From positions 1-35,263 of the forward strand of contig CACZPQ010000010.1 in the NCBI GenBank assembly GCA_902783185.1: 35,263 nucleotides of DNA. Reading direction: 5' to 3'. The translations under genes were made by a program, and so were the position numbers. The DNA is from an uncultured Erysipelotrichaceae bacterium (GTDB lineage Bacteria > Bacillota_I > Bacilli_A > RF39 > UBA660). Shown one piece after another: positions 25,163 to 32,492 of the stretch (its first letter is position 1; each line of letters begins with the position of its first letter). Under the pieces are notes generated by a model. It was not told where the DNA came from. It made no database searches and worked only from the letters and a program-made list of their open reading frames with translations.

Positions 25163-25837
25163 ATGAAAGAAATAAGCTTATTTATAGATGAATCAGGTAA
25201 TTTAGGATCTCAAGGTAGATTTTTCTTAATTTGTGCCTTAGAAGTACAATGCATAAAATCTAAAACGGTGTCAAGAAGAGTGGCAAGAACTATAAATAAG
25301 TTTAAGAAAAGAAAATTAATTCCAAAAAGTAAAGAATTGAAAGGTTGGAGTATTAAAGAAGATGATAGATTTGAATTAATTACAAAAATACTATCTAAAG
25401 ATATAAAAGTTAGATATATAGTATTAGATAAAGATAAAACAACAATACTACTTAAAAAGGCAGATGATAAAAATGCTTGTTATAACTATTTAGTACAATT
25501 AATAATTAAGAAGATTATTAAAACATATACTGATTTAGAAAAAATAAATATTTATTTAGACAATAGATCAGTTAAAATTGGTAATAGACTATCTTTAAAA
25601 CCATATCTTTATAATAAATTAATTCTCGAACAATTGGAAAGAAAAGATAATGTTAAAAGAGTAGAGTTTGAAATAAACTATTTAGAATCTGAAAGTTGTT
25701 TTTTAATACAATGTGCTGATATAATATCTAATTCTTTATTTAAAAAGTATAATAGCAATAATAATGTTTTTTATAAAGTAATAAGACCCTATATAGTATT
25801 TGAAAGTAAATTTCCATCAAAAAACTTTGGAAAATAA
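25163..25837 (+). CDS. DUF3800 family protein
   Basis: 224 residues. The N-terminal SLFIDESGNLG (about 5-15) with Asp9-Glu10-Ser11 is the DUF3800 hallmark. Also seen are RYIVLDKDKT, the second acidic strand IYLDNRS (about 132-138) and the late helix QCADIISNSLF. The fold is believed to be RNase H-like with an acidic catalytic set, and members occur in phages, islands and near defence genes; biochemical function here is unknown. It probably shares a transcript with the broken BRO-like gene. Confidence 0.85.
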   Translation: MKEISLFIDESGNLGSQGRFFLICALEVQCIKSKTVSRRVARTINKFKKRKLIPKSKELKGWSIKEDDRFELITKILSKDIKVRYIVLDKDKTTILLKKADDKNACYNYLVQLIIKKIIKTYTDLEKINIYLDNRSVKIGNRLSLKPYLYNKLILEQLERKDNVKRVEFEINYLESESCFLIQCADIISNSLFKKYNSNNNVFYKVIRPYIVFESKFPSKNFGK

Positions 25838-25838
25838 A

Positions 25839-25866
25839 TTGACTATTATAGCATTAATGGTATAAT
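25839..25866 (+). promoter_or_regulatory. strong promoter of a candidate small RNA
   Basis: -35 TTGACT (25839-25844), 16-bp spacer and extended -10 TGGTATAAT (25858-25866). This is among the best promoters in the window, yet no open frame follows. The predicted start near 25873 is at the foot of a closing stem. Confidence 0.75.
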
Positions 25867-25872
25867 AAATTC

Positions 25873-25980
25873 TTAAGGAACTGGCATATAAACCTTATAT
25901 AACTTATTCAAGTATTGAATATAAGAGTTATGTATTAACTTAGGAATATAAGTATTGCCAGTTCTTTTATATTGTTTTTT
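25873..25980 (+). ncRNA. candidate structured small RNA, about 100 nt
   Basis: The predicted 5' end pairs with the 3' end: AAGGAACTGGCA (25875-25886) with TGCCAGTTCTTT (25956-25967, one G-U pair). Inside is an asymmetric loop (nine bases on the left, about 21 on the right) and a terminal arm of 16 pairs, 25896-25911 with 25915-25934, interrupted by one four-base bulge. A T-rich tail runs to 25980. No start codon with a ribosome site is seen. Closing stem, central bubble and terminal arm recall 6S RNA, but it is shorter than known 6S RNAs. It could also be an unusual terminator of the DUF3800 gene. Confidence 0.5.
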
Positions 25981-25999
25981 AAATAAAATATGTTATAAT
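25972..25999 (+). promoter_or_regulatory. pheST promoter
   Basis: -35 TTGTTT (25972-25977), 16-bp spacer and extended -10 TGTTATAAT (25991-25999). The -35 lies in the T-rich tail of the preceding candidate RNA. Confidence 0.75.
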
Positions 26000-26005
26000 A
26001 CTTGT

Positions 26006-26218
26006 AATAAATGTTGATATTTATAAAGTAATTATTACAATTATTTATAAAGAGAGATATTAATTAGCTGAGATAATATCATAAATAGTAATAATGAAGT
26101 TTCAATAAATGGAGTTTAAATCGTGAAGAAGCGTTAATCTATTAAAGTGCTAGTAAACCTAGAATTTGGGTGGTACCACGGACTATTGTTCGCCCCAATG
26201 AATTCTTGGTTTTTTTAT
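26006..26218 (+). promoter_or_regulatory. T-box leader responding to uncharged tRNA-Phe
   Basis: Stem I base: ATTTAT (26043-26048) with ATAAAT (26105-26110). The AGAGA motif follows at 26051-26055. The specifier region GAAGTTTCA contains Phe codon TTC at 26101-26103 followed by A. The antiterminator T-box is TTTGGGTGGTACCACGG (26165-26181), and its TGGT bulge (26171-26174) fits the ACCA end of tRNA-Phe. The competing terminator pairs CCTAGAATT-TGGG (26158-26170) with CCCC-AATTCTTGG (26193-26209), then T7. Uncharged tRNA-Phe should favour readthrough into pheST. A further hairpin GTAATAA/TTATTAC (26004-26010/26032-26038) lies at the 5' end. Confidence 0.93.
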
Positions 26219-26238
26219 TTTTTGAAAGGATGAGTTAT

Positions 26239-27285
26239 ATGAAAGAAAAAATTGAAGAAATTAAAAAGTCTTTGGAAAGTGATATTAAAAATGCTAATAC
26301 ATTACAAGATATAGTTGATTTAAAAGCTAAATATATTGGTAAATCAGGATGTATTACGGAACTAACTAAAAATATGAAAGATATTCCTGAGGAAGAAAGA
26401 AAACAAGTTGGTTCTTTAGCAAATGTAATTAAAAATGAAGCTAATGAATTAATTAGTAATAAAGAAAATGAAATTAATACAATTATTATTAATGAAAAAC
26501 TTGCTAAAGAGGCAGTAGATATTTCACTTCCAGCAACTGAAATTCCAATTGGATCACCTAATATTTTAGAAAAAGTTATCGAAGATTTTGAAGAAGTATT
26601 TATGTCTATGGGATATGATGTTGTTGATGGTCCTGAACTTGAAGAAGATAGATTTAACTTTGAGTTACTTGGATTACCAAAAGGACATCCAGCTAGAGAT
26701 GCACAAGATACTTTCTATGTTAAGGGAGATGAACTATTATTGCGTTCACATACGTCTCCTGTTCAAGCAAGAACAATGCTTGCTAAAGGTGGAAATGAGC
26801 CAGTAAGAGTTATATGCCCTGGTAAAGCATACAGAAGAGATGATGATGATGCAACTCATTCACATAATTTTACTCAAATTGAAGGTTTAATTGTAGATAA
26901 GAATATAAAATTATCCGATTTAAAGGGAACTGTAACTGTTATATGTAAGAAATTATTTGGTAATGATACTATAACAAGATTTAGACCATCATATTATCAG
27001 TTTACTGAACCATCAGTAGAAATGGATATTTCATGTTTTAGTTGTAAAGGAAAAGGATGTAATATTTGTAAAAATACTGGATGGATTACTATAGGTGGAG
27101 CGGGAGTAGTTCATTATGATGTATTAAAAGGTTGTGGTTATGACCCAGAAAAATGGAGTGGTTTTGCATTTGGTTTTGGTGCTGAAAGATGTGCAATGTT
27201 AAAATATGGAATTAGTGATATTAGAACTTTTTATAATACTGATTTAAGAGAAACTAAACCATTTGATAGAAAAGAGGAAGATTAA
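26239..27285 (+). CDS. pheS: phenylalanyl-tRNA synthetase alpha subunit
   Basis: 348 residues; class II catalytic subunit of the alpha2beta2 enzyme that charges tRNA-Phe. An N-terminal coiled coil (about 1-85) binds tRNA. Motif 2 is around VICPGKAYRRDDDDATHSH, the Cys-rich insert is CFSCKGKGCNICKNTGW, and motif 3 is GFAFGFGAERCAMLKYGI. The start is ATG 26239 after GAAAGGA; the longer frame from 26170 runs back into the T-box and is rejected. pheT follows after one base. Confidence 0.98.
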   Translation: MKEKIEEIKKSLESDIKNANTLQDIVDLKAKYIGKSGCITELTKNMKDIPEEERKQVGSLANVIKNEANELISNKENEINTIIINEKLAKEAVDISLPATEIPIGSPNILEKVIEDFEEVFMSMGYDVVDGPELEEDRFNFELLGLPKGHPARDAQDTFYVKGDELLLRSHTSPVQARTMLAKGGNEPVRVICPGKAYRRDDDDATHSHNFTQIEGLIVDKNIKLSDLKGTVTVICKKLFGNDTITRFRPSYYQFTEPSVEMDISCFSCKGKGCNICKNTGWITIGGAGVVHYDVLKGCGYDPEKWSGFAFGFGAERCAMLKYGISDIRTFYNTDLRETKPFDRKEED

Positions 27286-27286
27286 T

Positions 27287-27727
27287 ATGATATCAATGAA
27301 TTGGGTTAAAGATTATATTGATTTAACTGGAATTGATTTAATAGAATTAGCTGATAAGATAACTAGAGCAGGCATTAATATTGAAAATGTCATTTCTAAT
27401 CATATTAATAATTTAGTTGTTGGTGAAGTTATTGACTGTATAGATCATCCTGATTCTGATCACTTACATATATGTAAGGTAAATGTTGGTTCAGAAACTA
27501 AACAAATAGTATGTGGTGCACCAAATGTAAGAGCAGGTATAAAAGTAATTGTTGCATTACCTGGTGCCATTTTACCTGGTGATTTTGAAATCAAATCAGG
27601 CAAAATCAGAGGTGAAGAGTCAGATGGTATGATATGTGCCCTATTTGAACTTGGATTAGAAGAAAAACTGATGAAAACTATGCTAAAGGTATTGAAGAAC
27701 TACCAAGTGATGCTCCAGTTGGAGTAA
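27287..27727 (+). CDS. pheT: phenylalanyl-tRNA synthetase beta subunit, upstream part (frameshifted)
   Basis: The first ~126 residues are a normal PheT N-terminus: SMNWVKDYIDLTG, then the EMAP/Myf-type tRNA-binding domain with VVGEVIDCIDHPDSDHLHIC, GAPNVRAG and VALPGAILPG. After ELGLEEK (about nt 27667) the frame departs from the family and stops at 27727. The missing continuation is found one frame over: TDENYAKGIEELPSDAPVGV. One extra A in the A5 run at 27663-27667 would restore a single ~790-residue protein. ATG 27287 follows GAGGAAG. Confidence 0.85.
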   Translation: MISMNWVKDYIDLTGIDLIELADKITRAGINIENVISNHINNLVVGEVIDCIDHPDSDHLHICKVNVGSETKQIVCGAPNVRAGIKVIVALPGAILPGDFEIKSGKIRGEESDGMICALFELGLEEKLMKTMLKVLKNYQVMLQLE

Positions 27728-29661
27728 ATGCATTGGAGTATTTGGGTAGGGATGATACCTTATATGAATTAGATGTTCATAAACATAGAAATAATGACTG
27801 TTACTATCATATTGGATTTGCTCATGAAGTAGGTACAGTACTTGGTAAAAAAGTAAAATATCCAGAAAGTAAATATAGTGAAAGTAATGATGATGTTAAT
27901 AATTATATAAAACTAGAAGTTGATACAAATAGATGTCCATTTTATTTAGGTAAAATGGTCAAAAATGTTAAAATTGGAGAGTCACCTGATTGGATTAAAA
28001 AAAGAATAATCTCAGCAGGTATGAGACCTATTAATAATGTTGTTGATATATCAAATTTTGTAATGCTAGAGTTTGGACAACCAACACATTTCTTTGATGC
28101 TGATAAGTTAGGTAATGTTGTTAAGGTTAGAGATGCCCTAAATAGTGAAACTATAACTACATTAGATGGACAAGAAAGACAATTAACTGAAAATGATATT
28201 GTAATTACTGATGGTAAAGTTCCAACATGCATTGCTGGTATAATGGGTGGAGAAACTGTTGAAGTAGATGAAAATACTAAAAACATATTTATTGAAGCTG
28301 CAATATTTGATGCTTTTTCAACTACTAAAACAGCAACTAGATTAAATTTAAAATCTGAGGCATCTAAAAGATATGGCAAAGGACTTAATTATGAATATAC
28401 AATTATGGCCATGGATAGATGTTGTTCACTTCTTGAAGAATATGCATCAGGTGAAGTATTAAAGGGACAATTACTACATGATAAAGTTGATAAAACACCA
28501 AAAACTGTTGATGTTACAACTGAGGATTTAAATGGTGTTCTTGGTATGCATATGAGTGATGATGATGTTAAGACTCAATTGGAAAAGTTAGATTTTGAAT
28601 ATGAACTAAGTGGTAATGTATTTCATATAACAATTCCAAGAAGAAGATTAGATGTTGAACCTAATAAAGCAGATATTGCTGAAGAAATAGGTAGATTATA
28701 TGGATATAATAATCTTGAAGATACTTTACCTGAAGTTGAAACAAAACGTGGAGTTTATGTTGGTGATGTAGCTTTAAGAAAATCAATATCTAAACGTTTA
28801 AGAATGCTTGGACTAAATGAAGATAGAAATTACACATTAGTTACACCAAGTATGGCTTCTTCATTTAATTATGATAACAAAGAAGTTTTAGAGCTACCTA
28901 ATCCAATGTCTATAGATAAATCAACATTAAGATTATCATTAATTCCTTCATTAATTCAAACTTATGAATATAATAAAGCTAGAAAAGTAAACGATATTAA
29001 TATTTATGAGATTGCTAAAACATATGATAATAACTATGTTGAAGATCACAAAGTTGCAATGTTAATGAAAGGTAATTATATAATTAATAATGCTAATAAG
29101 GTCAATGTTAAAGATGATTTCTTTGTATTAAAAGGAATTATTGAAAACTTATTTAAATATTTAGGATTCAAAAATAGATATTCTTTTGAAAAAGTTGAAG
29201 TAAAAGAGTTACATCCAGGTATATCTGCATCTATTCTTATAGATAGAAAGCCAATAGGTATTATAGGAAAAGTACATCCAACATTGGTTAAAGATGATGT
29301 ATATGTTGCTGAAATATCTATGACTAAATTATATGAATTTAATATTAAGCCATTAAAATTTAAAGAAGCATCTAAATATCCTGAAATAACAAAAGATATG
29401 GCCTTCATAGTAAAAAAAGATATTACTGCTGGACAAATAATAGATGTAATTAAAAAAAGTGGTGGTAGATTATTAACTGATATTGATATATTCGATGTTT
29501 ATACTGGTGAAAATGTAGCTAATGACGAAAAATCTATTGCGTTTAAATTAACATTTAATGAACCAACTAGAACATTAAATGATGATGAAGTAATGGAAGT
29601 ATTTAATAATATAATTAATAATGTAATAAAGGAATTTAATGCAATATTAAGAGATAAATAA
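27664..29661 (+). CDS. pheT: phenylalanyl-tRNA synthetase beta subunit, downstream part (frameshifted)
   Basis: Continues PheT in the shifted frame. It begins KTDENYAKGIEELPSDAPVG and reads ALEYLGRDDTLYELDV (B1 end), the B3/4 editing domain (MRPINNVVDISNFVMLEFGQ, PTHFFDADKL, CIAGIMGG), the B5 domain (IPRRRLDVEPNKADIAEEIG), the catalytic-like core and a C-terminal FDX-ACB anticodon-binding domain (FNEPTRTLNDDEV). No start codon with a ribosome site is seen at the junction; the first candidate in this frame is a TTG at 27733. PheT is essential, so either the indel is an assembly error or the parts are translated separately. Confidence 0.85.
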   Translation, partial: KTDENYAKGIEELPSDAPVGVNALEYLGRDDTLYELDVHKHRNNDCYYHIGFAHEVGTVLGKKVKYPESKYSESNDDVNNYIKLEVDTNRCPFYLGKMVKNVKIGESPDWIKKRIISAGMRPINNVVDISNFVMLEFGQPTHFFDADKLGNVVKVRDALNSETITTLDGQERQLTENDIVITDGKVPTCIAGIMGGETVEVDENTKNIFIEAAIFDAFSTTKTATRLNLKSEASKRYGKGLNYEYTIMAMDRCCSLLEEYASGEVLKGQLLHDKVDKTPKTVDVTTEDLNGVLGMHMSDDDVKTQLEKLDFEYELSGNVFHITIPRRRLDVEPNKADIAEEIGRLYGYNNLEDTLPEVETKRGVYVGDVALRKSISKRLRMLGLNEDRNYTLVTPSMASSFNYDNKEVLELPNPMSIDKSTLRLSLIPSLIQTYEYNKARKVNDINIYEIAKTYDNNYVEDHKVAMLMKGNYIINNANKVNVKDDFFVLKGIIENLFKYLGFKNRYSFEKVEVKELHPGISASILIDRKPIGIIGKVHPTLVKDDVYVAEISMTKLYEFNIKPLKFKEASKYPEITKDMAFIVKKDITAGQIIDVIKKSGGRLLTDIDIFDVYTGENVANDEKSIAFKLTFNEPTRTLNDDEVMEVFNNIINNVIKEFNAILRDK

Positions 29662-29690
29662 AAATGGTATGATTATACCATTTTTATTTA
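29661..29690 (+). terminator. pheST terminator
   Basis: AAAATGGTAT (29661-29670) pairs with ATACCATTTT (29675-29684) around GATT, followed by T and a T-rich tail. It begins at the pheT stop. Confidence 0.85.
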
Positions 29691-29713
29691 TATTAATAAT
29701 TATTTAAAAACAA

Positions 29714-29742
29714 TTTACTTTTACTATTTCTTTTGTTATAAT
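29714..29742 (+). promoter_or_regulatory. promoter of the helical-repeat protein genes
   Basis: -35 TTTACT (29714-29719), 17-bp spacer and extended -10 TGTTATAAT (29734-29742). Confidence 0.75.
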
Positions 29743-29772
29743 TACATATAGAATAATAAGGAGTGTGCTAAT

Positions 29773-31851
29773 ATGAATGGTACTAAATCAATTTTAGATA
29801 GAATAAGCAATTTAATCAGTGATGATAGTAAGATTTTAGAGGAATTTAATAATAAAATCGAAGAAACTAATAAAAATAAAACTAAGGCTGAAGAAGAAAA
29901 GAAATCTTTTGAAAAAGAGATAACTATTATTCAAGGTGATATAGATGAAATTAGTAAGGCTAGTGAATTATCTGAAAGATTTAGTAATTTAGATTCATAT
30001 ATTCCTGGTCTTAAAAAACTAGGAAATAGTGTATCACTTCTAGATGACTTAAAAAAAGAATTAGATAAGATACCTGAACAAATTGAAAAATTAGAAAACA
30101 ATATAAAGAAACTTACTAATCAAAGTGATGATAGAGCTTTAATTATTAATGAAGCTGAAGATGAATTATCTAAATTAGATGTTGAAATATCCGATGCAAA
30201 GAGATATCAAGAAAATCTTGTAGATTTAGTTAATTTAGCTAAGTCTGGTGATATAAACAAAACTAGAGAAGAAGTGGTTGAAACACTTGTTCATGTTGGT
30301 TTTACAGATAAAGAAGCAATTGCAGCTGCTAAAGTTATTTTATTCCCTGAGGATGATTTAATTCCTTATTTTGAAGGGGATAATAAAATTGAAGCAGTAA
30401 AAGAAGAAGTTGTTGAAGATGTTTCTAAAGATTTAAATGAAGAAGAAACACCTGAAGAAAAAGTTGAAGAAACAGTTGAAACACCAGAAATAGAAGAACC
30501 AAAAGTAGAAAATGTTGTTGAAGAAGCAATAGAACAAACTCCTGAAGAAGATGATGAAAAAGAAGAAGTTGTTCAAGAACTTCAAGAAGTAGTTGAAGAA
30601 GAATCTAATGATATTCCATTAGATGAAGAATCATCTGAAATTACATTAGAATCAATGGATGATGATGAGAAACTAAGTCCAGTTGATGTTCAATCTAATA
30701 AAGATTATGAATCTATTAAAAAGATGATTAATGACTATGGTTTTGATTCTTCAAAATTTAGTAATGAAGATTTAGATGATGAAGAAATAGTAAGAGAAAA
30801 TATTAATTTTATTTTAGATAAAAATTTAAATAAAGAATTTGTTTATAAATATCCATCAATTATATCTGATTATGGATTAAAGAAAAAATATGATTTCATA
30901 TTGAATAATCTTGGTAAAAAAGAAGAAGATATTCAATTAACTCCTGACATTCTTGCTAGTTATTCAAAAGAGGATTTAGAAAAATTATTTGAAGTAGTTA
31001 AACAAAATAATATTGATCCAAAAATCATTCCATTAACAGTATATTTAAAGGGCTTACAATCATTTTTAAGAAATTATTTATTATTGAGTGAAAATAATAT
31101 AGAATTAGATGATAATCAATTATCAAAGTTTGCAATTGTTTTATCTATAAATCCAGTAGATTTTAAAAAATCGTTACAAATATTACTTGATTATAAGTTA
31201 ACTCTAGTAAAAAATGATGGAAAAATAGCAATTATGGATTTAGCTGTTAAAGATAGTGAACTTGCTAATAAAATGGATATGATTATTAATATTGGTGAAG
31301 AAGAATTACTAAAGTATTATCCTGAAGTATTATCTGGTAATGTAAAAGATTTAGTAAATAGATTAATATTCTTAAAGAATAGTGATATTCCTTATAAAAC
31401 ACAAAGTCATAATAAAGTAATATATCAATCATTTGTATTACATCAAGATGTACTAGATAAAGTTCTAGAAAAACATATTGATATAGATGAAGTATTAGAC
31501 AAAGATGAAACTAATAGTTATTTAAAACAATTAATTAATAATGAAGAATTAATTAATGAATTAGATAATATGAATAATAATTTTGATTTAATTAATAATT
31601 CTTATACAGAGGATTATAAAGAAGTATTAAAGAGAATAAATGGTAAATATGCAGAAACTGAAAATACATATATTATTGGGGATTATTACTTCTCTAAAAA
31701 TAAAGTTAATAGAGATATCAATTATTTAGTTAATTCTAATACTAATATAGATAATGATATTATTATAGCAGCAAGTTTATTACATGATTCTAGATTATCA
31801 AGTGATGATATGGAAAATGTAATAAATAGTTTAGATTTAAAGGTTATGTAG
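29773..31851 (+). CDS. large uncharacterised protein: coiled coil, acidic linker, helical repeats
   Basis: 692 residues, not recognised; no signal peptide or membrane segment. Residues 1-145 form coiled coils (NKIEETNKNKTKAEEEKKSF, IEKLENNIKKLTNQ). A short helical unit VVETLVHVGFTDKEAIAAAK (about 170-190) looks UBA-like. Residues ~205-300 are a Glu/Val-rich acidic linker. The rest is all-helical with recurring units in which hydrophobic helices flank a Tyr-Pro or Pro turn: KYPSIISDYG, TPDILASYS, YYPEVLSGNV. The pattern recalls mTERF-type helical repeats, but that is only a resemblance. It probably shares a transcript with the small gene after it, which carries one similar unit. AAGGAG precedes ATG 29773. 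Confidence 0.8.
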   Translation: MNGTKSILDRISNLISDDSKILEEFNNKIEETNKNKTKAEEEKKSFEKEITIIQGDIDEISKASELSERFSNLDSYIPGLKKLGNSVSLLDDLKKELDKIPEQIEKLENNIKKLTNQSDDRALIINEAEDELSKLDVEISDAKRYQENLVDLVNLAKSGDINKTREEVVETLVHVGFTDKEAIAAAKVILFPEDDLIPYFEGDNKIEAVKEEVVEDVSKDLNEEETPEEKVEETVETPEIEEPKVENVVEEAIEQTPEEDDEKEEVVQELQEVVEEESNDIPLDEESSEITLESMDDDEKLSPVDVQSNKDYESIKKMINDYGFDSSKFSNEDLDDEEIVRENINFILDKNLNKEFVYKYPSIISDYGLKKKYDFILNNLGKKEEDIQLTPDILASYSKEDLEKLFEVVKQNNIDPKIIPLTVYLKGLQSFLRNYLLLSENNIELDDNQLSKFAIVLSINPVDFKKSLQILLDYKLTLVKNDGKIAIMDLAVKDSELANKMDMIINIGEEELLKYYPEVLSGNVKDLVNRLIFLKNSDIPYKTQSHNKVIYQSFVLHQDVLDKVLEKHIDIDEVLDKDETNSYLKQLINNEELINELDNMNNNFDLINNSYTEDYKEVLKRINGKYAETENTYIIGDYYFSKNKVNRDINYLVNSNTNIDNDIIIAASLLHDSRLSSDDMENVINSLDLKVM

Positions 31852-31860
31852 GTGATAAAT

Positions 31861-32121
31861 ATGAATTTTATAGAAGAAGATATTTCAAGTATAATTTCTG
31901 ATGAAATAAGAACTGACTTAGAAAACAATTCTGATTTAGTTAAAGCTAATCTAGAATACTTAAGAGAATTAGGAATTGAAAATTATCAAGATATATTTAA
32001 AACATATTATCCAATGTTTCTAATGGATACATCAAATTTCCAAGAGATATTTAGTAAATATGAAATAACTGATTTAATTGATAAAATTAATAAAAATATG
32101 GCAATTATAGAGCATTTATAA
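31861..32121 (+). CDS. small uncharacterised helical protein related to the preceding gene
   Basis: 86 residues. LEYLRELGIENYQDIF followed by KTYYPMFLMD and EIFSKYEITDLIDKI has the same helix, Tyr-Pro, helix pattern as the repeats of the 692-residue protein upstream, so it looks like a detached repeat unit. ATG 31861 is chosen over the in-frame GTG at 31852, which is part of the AGGTG ribosome site next to the previous stop codon. Confidence 0.75.
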   Translation: MNFIEEDISSIISDEIRTDLENNSDLVKANLEYLRELGIENYQDIFKTYYPMFLMDTSNFQEIFSKYEITDLIDKINKNMAIIEHL

Positions 32122-32132
32122 TTGCTTTTTTA
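32101..32132 (+). terminator. terminator of the helical-repeat protein operon
   Basis: GCAATTATA (32101-32109) pairs with TATAATTGC (32117-32125), followed by T6. The stem spans the stop codon, and its right arm carries the -35 of secG. Confidence 0.85.
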
Positions 32133-32150
32133 TTTAATATATGTTAAAGT
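32122..32150 (+). promoter_or_regulatory. secG promoter
   Basis: -35 TTGCTT (32122-32127), 17-bp spacer and extended -10 TGTTAAAGT (32142-32150). The -35 overlaps the preceding terminator. Confidence 0.6.
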
Positions 32151-32175
32151 ATTTTAAGTGAAGAGGAAGTGAATT

Positions 32176-32394
32176 ATGGAAACAGCACTTTTAGTAGTAT
32201 CAATAGTATTAATAGTATTAGTACTTTTACAAAGTAATAAAGCAACTGATGGTGGTTTTATTGTATCTGGTGGTAATGATGAATTATTTCAAAACAGAAA
32301 AGAAAGAGGTTTAGAACTTCTTATTACAAGAATAACTGCTCTTTTAGGTTTAGCATTCTTTGTAATATCTTTTATATTATTTATAACTAAATAA
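32176..32394 (+). CDS. secG: preprotein translocase subunit SecG
   Basis: 72 residues with two membrane helices (about 3-19 and 51-70). The conserved VLVLLQSNKATDGGF and GFIVSGG loop between them is typical of SecG, which assists SecYE-mediated export. The order secG-rnr-smpB is the common Firmicute arrangement, although here a terminator separates secG from rnr. Confidence 0.95.
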   Translation: METALLVVSIVLIVLVLLQSNKATDGGFIVSGGNDELFQNRKERGLELLITRITALLGLAFFVISFILFITK

Positions 32395-32417
32395 AGTCTT
32401 GAAAGACTTTTTTTTTA
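32393..32417 (+). terminator. secG terminator
   Basis: AAAGTCT (32393-32399) pairs with AGACTTT (32404-32410) around TGAA, followed by more T. Confidence 0.85.
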
Positions 32418-32430
32418 TTTCTTTTTATTA

Positions 32431-32453
32431 TATAATTATATTAGGTGAATAAC
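32431..32453 (+). promoter_or_regulatory. rnr -10 element with adjacent Shine-Dalgarno site
   Basis: TATAAT (32431-32436), six bases, AGGTG (32443-32447), six bases, ATG 32454. This block is nearly the same as the one before gpmI (23 of 26 bases agree by eye). It points at a 12-codon open frame, not directly at rnr. Confidence 0.5.
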
Positions 32454-32492
32454 ATGATAAAGAATAGGAAATGGGGTGCATTATGTTTATGA
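32454..32492 (+). CDS. possible 12-residue leader peptide before rnr
   Basis: ATG 32454 has a well-placed AGGTG and reads MIKNRKWGALCL, ending in TGA 32490-32492. The stop overlaps the rnr candidate ATG 32489 as ATGA. This arrangement would allow translational coupling. The peptide is too short to judge by composition, so it may be a chance frame. Confidence 0.35.
   Translation: MIKNRKWGALCL

Noticed and set aside
25870-25970. Miniature transposable element or insertion sequence end
   Set aside because: No flanking target duplication is seen, no second copy occurs in the window, and the promoter aligned with the stem base favours an RNA gene.
26170-26238. N-terminal extension of PheS starting at ATG 26170
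   Set aside because: This stretch is the T-box antiterminator/terminator; the SD at 26224-26230 points to ATG 26239.
27655-27680. Programmed -1 frameshifting in pheT
   Set aside because: The junction AGAAAAAC lacks a canonical X XXY YYZ heptamer in the right phase and no pseudoknot or strong hairpin is obvious just after it. An indel is simpler.
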